This document shows positions 45,118 through 49,025 of a DNA stretch of 49,025 nt, piece by piece. Under the pieces are notes generated by a model that made no database searches, was not told the DNA's origin, and worked only from the letters and a program-made list of their open reading frames with translations. Position 1 is the stretch's first letter. Every line of letters begins with the position of its first letter. Location: contig JAIXSK010000031.1 in the NCBI GenBank assembly GCA_027484725.1, positions 1-49,025 on the forward strand. Direction: 5' to 3'. The DNA comes from Flavobacterium sp. (GTDB taxonomy: Bacteria; Bacteroidota; Bacteroidia; Flavobacteriales; Flavobacteriaceae). The position numbers and the translations under genes were made by a program.

Positions 45118-45988
45118 AATAATTTTGCAATAATCTTAATTTAAACCCTTCGTCATCAACCTTAATTTGAACTTGTCGCGTCCCGGCATCATCATGGTAA
45201 ATAAACTCAGGATATTGCGAACGCAATCTTTCAATAAGAATTTCAAGACCTTCATTAGTCAAAACAAAAAAGGAACCCAAAGACTCTCTCATTTCTTTAA
45301 AACTAACAGCGGCATTGTTTCCGAACTTATCAATCAAACAATAACCAAAAATCTCAACCGGAAAATCAACACGATCCACTTTATTTAACTTGTAGGTAAC
45401 CAAACCTCCGTCTCTGTGAATAGCGGAAATCAAGCCCAATTCTATCAAAGGGGAATTAAAATCATCTTCAAGAGATTTAGAAGTTCGGATACCCGAAAAA
45501 TAGCTTTGAATAAAAACCTTAAAATCAGAAACTAGTGTAGTTTCACTTGTTTCTCTATTACTGCTTTCAGCAATCTTACTTTTAATAAAATTCAAAATTT
45601 GTCGCTCATCAAATTCGGTACTGATTCTTTCCCTTGCATAATCAACAAATATCAATTTAAAGATGCTCGCCTCTTCATTTTTACAAAGTAGATACTGCAA
45701 AAGCCACAAAGTACCTTCATCCTCCAAGTATTTATCAACCCCCCCATTTTCAATGAAGAGCAAATTTGCTATTTCAGTTAATTGTTTATTTGTACCTACA
45801 AGACTAAAAGCCCTCAGCCAATACTGTATAGCTTGAACCATATTTTTTCCAACCCCTAAATCCAAGATTGATTCCTCAAGATTATGAAACCCATTAAAAC
45901 CCTTATTATCAATAAGTTCAACCCCTTTCAATAACCACTGCTGCCTACAATGAAAGGTATCATGACCAGAAAATTTCAAATTATGCAT
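45107..45988 (-). CDS. sspB: DUF4007 protein SspB (phosphorothioation nickase)
   Basis: 293 aa. It starts with the DUF4007 signature FSGHDTFHCRQQWLLKG (6-22) and continues LGVGKNMVQAIQYW (44-57), a close match to the family pattern FSGHETF...LGVGKNMV. SspB is the DNA-nicking member of the SspABCD single-stranded phosphorothioation complex. A winged-helix-like C-terminal part follows. It is first in the minus-strand operon and overlaps sspC by 11 bp. It is cytoplasmic. Confidence 0.9.
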   Translation of the reverse strand: MHNLKFSGHDTFHCRQQWLLKGVELIDNKGFNGFHNLEESILDLGVGKNMVQAIQYWLRAFSLVGTNKQLTEIANLLFIENGGVDKYLEDEGTLWLLQYLLCKNEEASIFKLIFVDYARERISTEFDERQILNFIKSKIAESSNRETSETTLVSDFKVFIQSYFSGIRTSKSLEDDFNSPLIELGLISAIHRDGGLVTYKLNKVDRVDFPVEIFGYCLIDKFGNNAAVSFKEMRESLGSFFVLTNEGLEILIERLRSQYPEFIYHDDAGTRQVQIKVDDEGFKLRLLQNYYGV

Positions 45989-46189
45989 TTAATTTCTTTT
46001 ATACTGCAATTTACCTAATTGGGTGATGTTCTCCAATAGACTAAAACAATATTTTTAAAAACATATGAACATTATCACAAAAGAATAAAACAACTGATAA
46101 CCAAAGACTTATATTTTAAAAAGAAAACCTACTTTTTTATCAATGCATTTAAAGCAAGGCAAGAGCAAGAAGCTTGCGCCAGCAAAGGG
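45989..46189. other. Upstream region of the sspB operon
   Basis: An AT-rich leader for the sspB-C-D operon. I find no full TTTG-N19-TAnnTTTG promoter. The DNA also separates sspB from the repeat mosaic that starts at about 46190. Confidence 0.5.
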
Positions 46190-46310
46190 ATGGTTTTTAT
46201 GTTGTATGTTAAATGCTGAATGTTAAATGTTGACCCAGCCGCAGGCAAACTGTTCGGTTGCACAAATTCTATTAGTTCAAAAATCAACAATCAGCAATCG
46301 TTAATCATTT
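46190..46310. repeat. Right-flank repeat mosaic (copy F)
   Basis: Contains TTAAATGCTGAATGTTAAAT, an AGCCGCAGGC block and then AATCAACAATCAGCAATCGT with TTAATCATT (46281-46309), the reverse complement of the AATGATTAACGATTGTTGA word on the left side. No coding potential. Confidence 0.8.
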
Positions 46311-46316
46311 CCCCCC

Positions 46317-46432
46317 GCTCCCGCACAAATCTCTCGCGTGGTTTAAGTCGAGCAGCAGGAACAATAATATAGTTACTTTATATAAAATTTAGATAAACAT
46401 AAACCAACCACGCGAAAGATTCGCGCGGGAGC
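46317..46432. repeat. Long inverted-repeat element, REP/MITE-like
   Basis: The arms at 46317-46343 and 46406-46432 pair in inverted orientation (GCTCCCGC-x-C-x-AATCT-x-TCGCGTGG) at about 24 of 27 positions, with a 62-base AT-rich centre. Similar short imperfect palindromes are mobilised by REP-associated IS200-like transposases; no transposase is near, so this is a passive or fossil copy. Confidence 0.75.
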
Positions 46433-46470
46433 AATGGGACAAACAAACAATAAGTGACACAAATACCTCA

Positions 46471-46582
46471 ACTAAACTTCTTAAACCTTCTAAACTTTTT
46501 AAACCTGTAGCGGGCTTGTCGGTTACACTGCTGCTTCAAAAATCAACAATCAACAATCAGCAATCGCTAATCGTTAATCATT
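46471..46582. repeat. Right-flank repeat mosaic (copy D), inverted relative to the left flank
   Basis: The GTTTA tract runs reversed (CTAAACTTC...TAAACTTTTT, 46471-46506), followed by heptamers AATCAAC/AATCGTT/AATCATT to 46582. It is the reverse complement of copies A-C in order. A short 66-codon open frame across it has no family features and is not called. Confidence 0.85.
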
Positions 46583-46711
46583 CCACCCAACCGCTTTTCT
46601 CACAGTATTTAAAGAAACTGCTTCCGGCGCAATATCAATTCTTTAAAAACAGTTCAACTACAGATAAACAACCTCTGTCGACCCAAATACAATACTCATC
46701 TAAATCTTTAT

Positions 46712-46739
46712 TTTGAATTTTACTCAAAAATTAATTTTG
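46712..46739 (+). promoter_or_regulatory. Promoter of the LruC-domain lipoprotein gene
   Basis: TTTG (46712-46715), a 16-base spacer and TAATTTTG (46732-46739), a near match to the Bacteroidota promoter. The spacer is a little short. The gene starts 33 bases later. Confidence 0.55.
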
Positions 46740-46772
46740 GCCCTTAATAGCTTAAACAATTAATTCTTTATT

Positions 46773-48818
46773 ATGGTGAAAACAATAAGTTACAAAACCA
46801 GCCTCATTTTATTTTCAATTTTCAGTATTTTACTATTTTCTTGCACCCGGGACGAAGAAAATAGCAGCCAACCCATCGATGCTAATTTTGATTACAAAAC
46901 CACCCAAGAAATTAAGGTTTCTGTTTTGACCTTAAATTCAGAAAACCAACCAATGGCAGGAGTGCCCGTAAAAATTTATACGCAAAACCCCTTAACGCCC
47001 CAAGGTTTACTTAAAGACAACAGCGCAGATTTTTTAGTGTTTACAGGAATCAGTTCAAATGCCGGAACCATAGACTGCGCCCTTGCGCCTCAAACTTCTG
47101 TTGACAGCTTGAGTATTCTGGTCAATCACATTGGTTTTCCTTTACTCAAGCAGGTAAAAATAGATGCAGCCCATATGAATGTGGTTGTTGGAGGAAGCCC
47201 CACACAAACAAATAACAAGTCTAATGTTGCCTTAAGAACCTCTGCCAGCTTACCTAATCCGGTAAAAATGAGCGGTTACTATGTGCTGGGTTCATGGGAC
47301 AACCAAGGAAAACCGGGTTATCTGTTTAACCCCAATGATGTTATCTCTGATGCTTTTTTAGCCGATGTCAATGCATCTTTGCCTGAATTTATAAAGCTTC
47401 CAACATCGCATCCTGAATATTTGAGTGCTCCTGATGACGGAAACATTGAACTTGTAGAAGATGCAGAAGTTTGGGTGACCTTTGTTCACGAAGGTGCCGG
47501 ATACAGAAATGCACTGGGCTACTATACGCACCCCAACGGCACTCCTCCTACAAGCCCGAGTACCATTACAGACCCCACCATTATTTTTCCTAATGTTTCT
47601 TATAACGGCTCGGGTGGGTCATTAAGTTCAGGAAATAAAGTGCAATTGCTTTATTTAGATCCTGCCACCAATCAGTACACTACGGTTTTTCCGGCAGGAA
47701 CCTCTGTAGCGTGGTTTTTTATTGCCAACAGTTTTAATGCTACTACCAATTCAATTGGCGCTGGCAACGGAAAATTCTATTCTGACAAACGCTTTAATCC
47801 TGAAATCAATATCGATAAGAAAAAACACAACGTAGTTTTAAAAGACACCCAACGTGAACTTTTATTAATTGGTTTTGAAGATATTAACCGTGAGAGTGGT
47901 TCAGACGAAGATTTTAACGACGCCATTTTTTACTCTACGGTTACCCCCTTCACCGCTGTTAAAACAGATAAAATTAGACCCATAGACACCCCAACAGATA
48001 CAGATGGCGATGGCGTAGGTGATTCACTAGATGAGTATCCGACAGATCCGACCAAAGCGTTCAACAATTATTATCCGTCTAAAAATAGTGTAGGAACACT
48101 GGCCTATGAAGATTTGTGGCCCTACAAAGCAGATTATGATTTCAACGACTTAGTGGTAGATTATAATTTTAATCAAGTAACCAATGGCGACAATAAAATT
48201 GTAGAAGTCATTGCAGATTTAACCGTTCGAGCAAATTCAGCCTCGTTCAAAAATGCTTTTTCTTTGCAATTAAACACCAGTCCGGGGAATGTAAAATCGG
48301 TCACTGGACAAAGCTTAACCAACAACGTATTTACTTTAAATGCTAACGGAACAGAGGCAAATCAATCTAAAGCAGTGATTCCTGTTTTTGATGACCCGCT
48401 CAGAATACTGAATTTGACCAGTTCTAAAACCGTGAAGGTCAAAATAGAATTTACAACGCCGATGTTGTTCAGCAATTTGGGCACAGCCCCTTATAATCCG
48501 TTTATTGTTGTAGGTGGCAATCGCGGCAAAGAAGTGCATTTGGCAGGAAACGCCCCCACTGATTTGGCCGACACAACAATATTTGGTACCGGTGATGACA
48601 ACTCGAATTTGGCAGTTCAGAAATACTATATGTCTGATAAAAATTTACCTTGGGCCATTAATATTCCGGTACGATTTGCTTATCCGTTAGAAAAACAAGA
48701 TATCACAAAAGCTTATTTTAAGTTCAACCAATGGGCAGAAAGCAAAGGAACGCTCTATAAAGATTGGTACATAGATTTACCCGGATACAGAGATAACTCT
48801 AAATTATCTAATGACTGA
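46773..48818 (+). CDS. LruC-domain lipoprotein with DUF4114-like region
   Basis: 681 aa. The signal peptide ends in LLFSC, a lipobox, so the Cys should be lipidated. A mid-region with EDINRESGSDEDFNDAIFYSTV is the DUF4114 signature, then DTDGDGVGDSLDEYPTDPTKA (calcium-binding type), and the C-terminal part with PYKADYDFNDLVVDYNFNQV and VIADLTVRANSASFKNAFSLQL is the LruC (DUF4842) domain. Such proteins are exported surface lipoproteins of unknown function. It has its own promoter and terminator. Confidence 0.9.
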   Translation: MVKTISYKTSLILFSIFSILLFSCTRDEENSSQPIDANFDYKTTQEIKVSVLTLNSENQPMAGVPVKIYTQNPLTPQGLLKDNSADFLVFTGISSNAGTIDCALAPQTSVDSLSILVNHIGFPLLKQVKIDAAHMNVVVGGSPTQTNNKSNVALRTSASLPNPVKMSGYYVLGSWDNQGKPGYLFNPNDVISDAFLADVNASLPEFIKLPTSHPEYLSAPDDGNIELVEDAEVWVTFVHEGAGYRNALGYYTHPNGTPPTSPSTITDPTIIFPNVSYNGSGGSLSSGNKVQLLYLDPATNQYTTVFPAGTSVAWFFIANSFNATTNSIGAGNGKFYSDKRFNPEINIDKKKHNVVLKDTQRELLLIGFEDINRESGSDEDFNDAIFYSTVTPFTAVKTDKIRPIDTPTDTDGDGVGDSLDEYPTDPTKAFNNYYPSKNSVGTLAYEDLWPYKADYDFNDLVVDYNFNQVTNGDNKIVEVIADLTVRANSASFKNAFSLQLNTSPGNVKSVTGQSLTNNVFTLNANGTEANQSKAVIPVFDDPLRILNLTSSKTVKVKIEFTTPMLFSNLGTAPYNPFIVVGGNRGKEVHLAGNAPTDLADTTIFGTGDDNSNLAVQKYYMSDKNLPWAINIPVRFAYPLEKQDITKAYFKFNQWAESKGTLYKDWYIDLPGYRDNSKLSND

Positions 48819-48824
48819 TAAATT

Positions 48825-48861
48825 AAAATCCCAACAGACTGCAACAAGCTGTTGGGATTTT
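48825..48861 (+). terminator. Intrinsic terminator of the LruC lipoprotein gene
   Basis: A perfect 13-bp stem, AAAATCCCAACAG with CTGTTGGGATTTT, with an 11-base loop and then T's. It is 6 bases after the stop. Confidence 0.9.
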
Positions 48862-48883
48862 GATTTTTAACCCGTTTTTTTTT

Positions 48884-49025
48884 CGCTGCGCTTTAGGACA
48901 GAAGGGATTGTCGGTTTCACGAATGCTATTACTTCAAAAATCAACAATCAACAATCAACAATCGTTAATCGTTAATCATTCCGCTCAGGCACTCAGCCGA
49001 TGACGAATTACAAATTACGAATTAA
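48884..49025. repeat. Repeat mosaic at the right edge (copy E)
   Basis: It starts with the 24-bp block 48884-48907, nearly identical to 20178-20201 and the reverse of 32597-32620. Next come AATCAAC/AATCGTT heptamers (48950-48980), the CTCAGGCACTCAGCCG block and AATTACGAATTAA. It is inverted relative to the left flank of the defence island and continues past the window. Confidence 0.85.

Noticed and set aside
46516..46716. 66-codon frame in the right flank
   Set aside because: It is composed of AATCAAC heptamers and lacks a plausible domain.

Overview
This window is chromosomal DNA from a member of the Bacteroidota, most likely the Flavobacteriales. The evidence is the gliding-motility pair gldF/gldG next to dnaN, a type IX secretion (T9SS) C-terminal sorting domain, a DUF4294 protein beside an M42 peptidase, and promoters of the Bacteroidota form TTTG-N18/19-TAnnTTTG (best at 83-113 and 10921-10950). 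Base composition is AT-rich throughout.

Positions 1-23211 are mostly core genes: a secreted Ig-like/T9SS protein, a DUF4294 protein, an M42 aminopeptidase, two small exported proteins (one with ankyrin repeats), purC, a PhoH-like ATPase, a SAM-hydrolase family protein, an ABM monooxygenase, gldF, gldG, dnaN, a LipL32-like exported protein, a tandem universal stress protein, mnmE, a CHASE2/exported protein/M48 metalloprotease operon, a VOC protein, a rhomboid protease, a cold-shock protein and a NYN/OST-HTH protein. Terminators are clear after the M42 gene, purC, dnaN, the LipL32-like gene, the cold-shock gene and the last lipoprotein gene. The leftmost 100 bases carry a strong promoter reading out of the window, probably for a stable-RNA operon.

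Positions 23412-32140 hold a plus-strand envelope gene cluster that I cannot match to a named system: a lipoprotein with a coiled coil, a membrane-anchored trypsin-fold protease, a large exported protein with a predicted outer-membrane barrel end, a membrane-anchored TPR-like protein, two alpha/beta hydrolases of the DUF900/lipase type and a four-helix membrane protein. An 18-bp palindrome (ATTAGGG-N4-CCCTAAT) lies ahead of the cluster and recurs ahead of the zinc-ribbon gene at 33725.

Positions 33725-45988 are a defence island based on DNA phosphorothioation. On the plus strand are a zinc-ribbon protein, an SspA-type cysteine desulfurase, a DEAH helicase, a GHKL (Hsp90-fold) ATPase and a PLD-family nuclease (an SspFGH-like restriction module), ending in an overlapping 47-codon helix-turn-helix gene. 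Converging from the other side is a minus-strand operon sspB (DUF4007), sspC (P-loop ATPase), sspD (PP-loop sulfurtransferase). Two further genes with nearly no spacing follow: a four-helix membrane protein and a nucleoside 2-deoxyribosyltransferase-like protein. These two are not part of the Ssp core as I know it and are the best candidate for something new: a membrane plus nucleotide-targeting effector pair built into a phosphorothioation operon.

The island is bracketed by a mosaic of short tandem and dispersed repeats: 16-bp units, heptamers and GTTTA-rich stretches, at 32597-33630 on the left and, inverted, at 46190-46582 on the right. The same words recur at 8379-8470, 19941-20231 and 48884-49025. 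A LruC-domain lipoprotein (46773-48818) lies beyond the island. With no search tools, family assignments rest on motifs and recalled family features.
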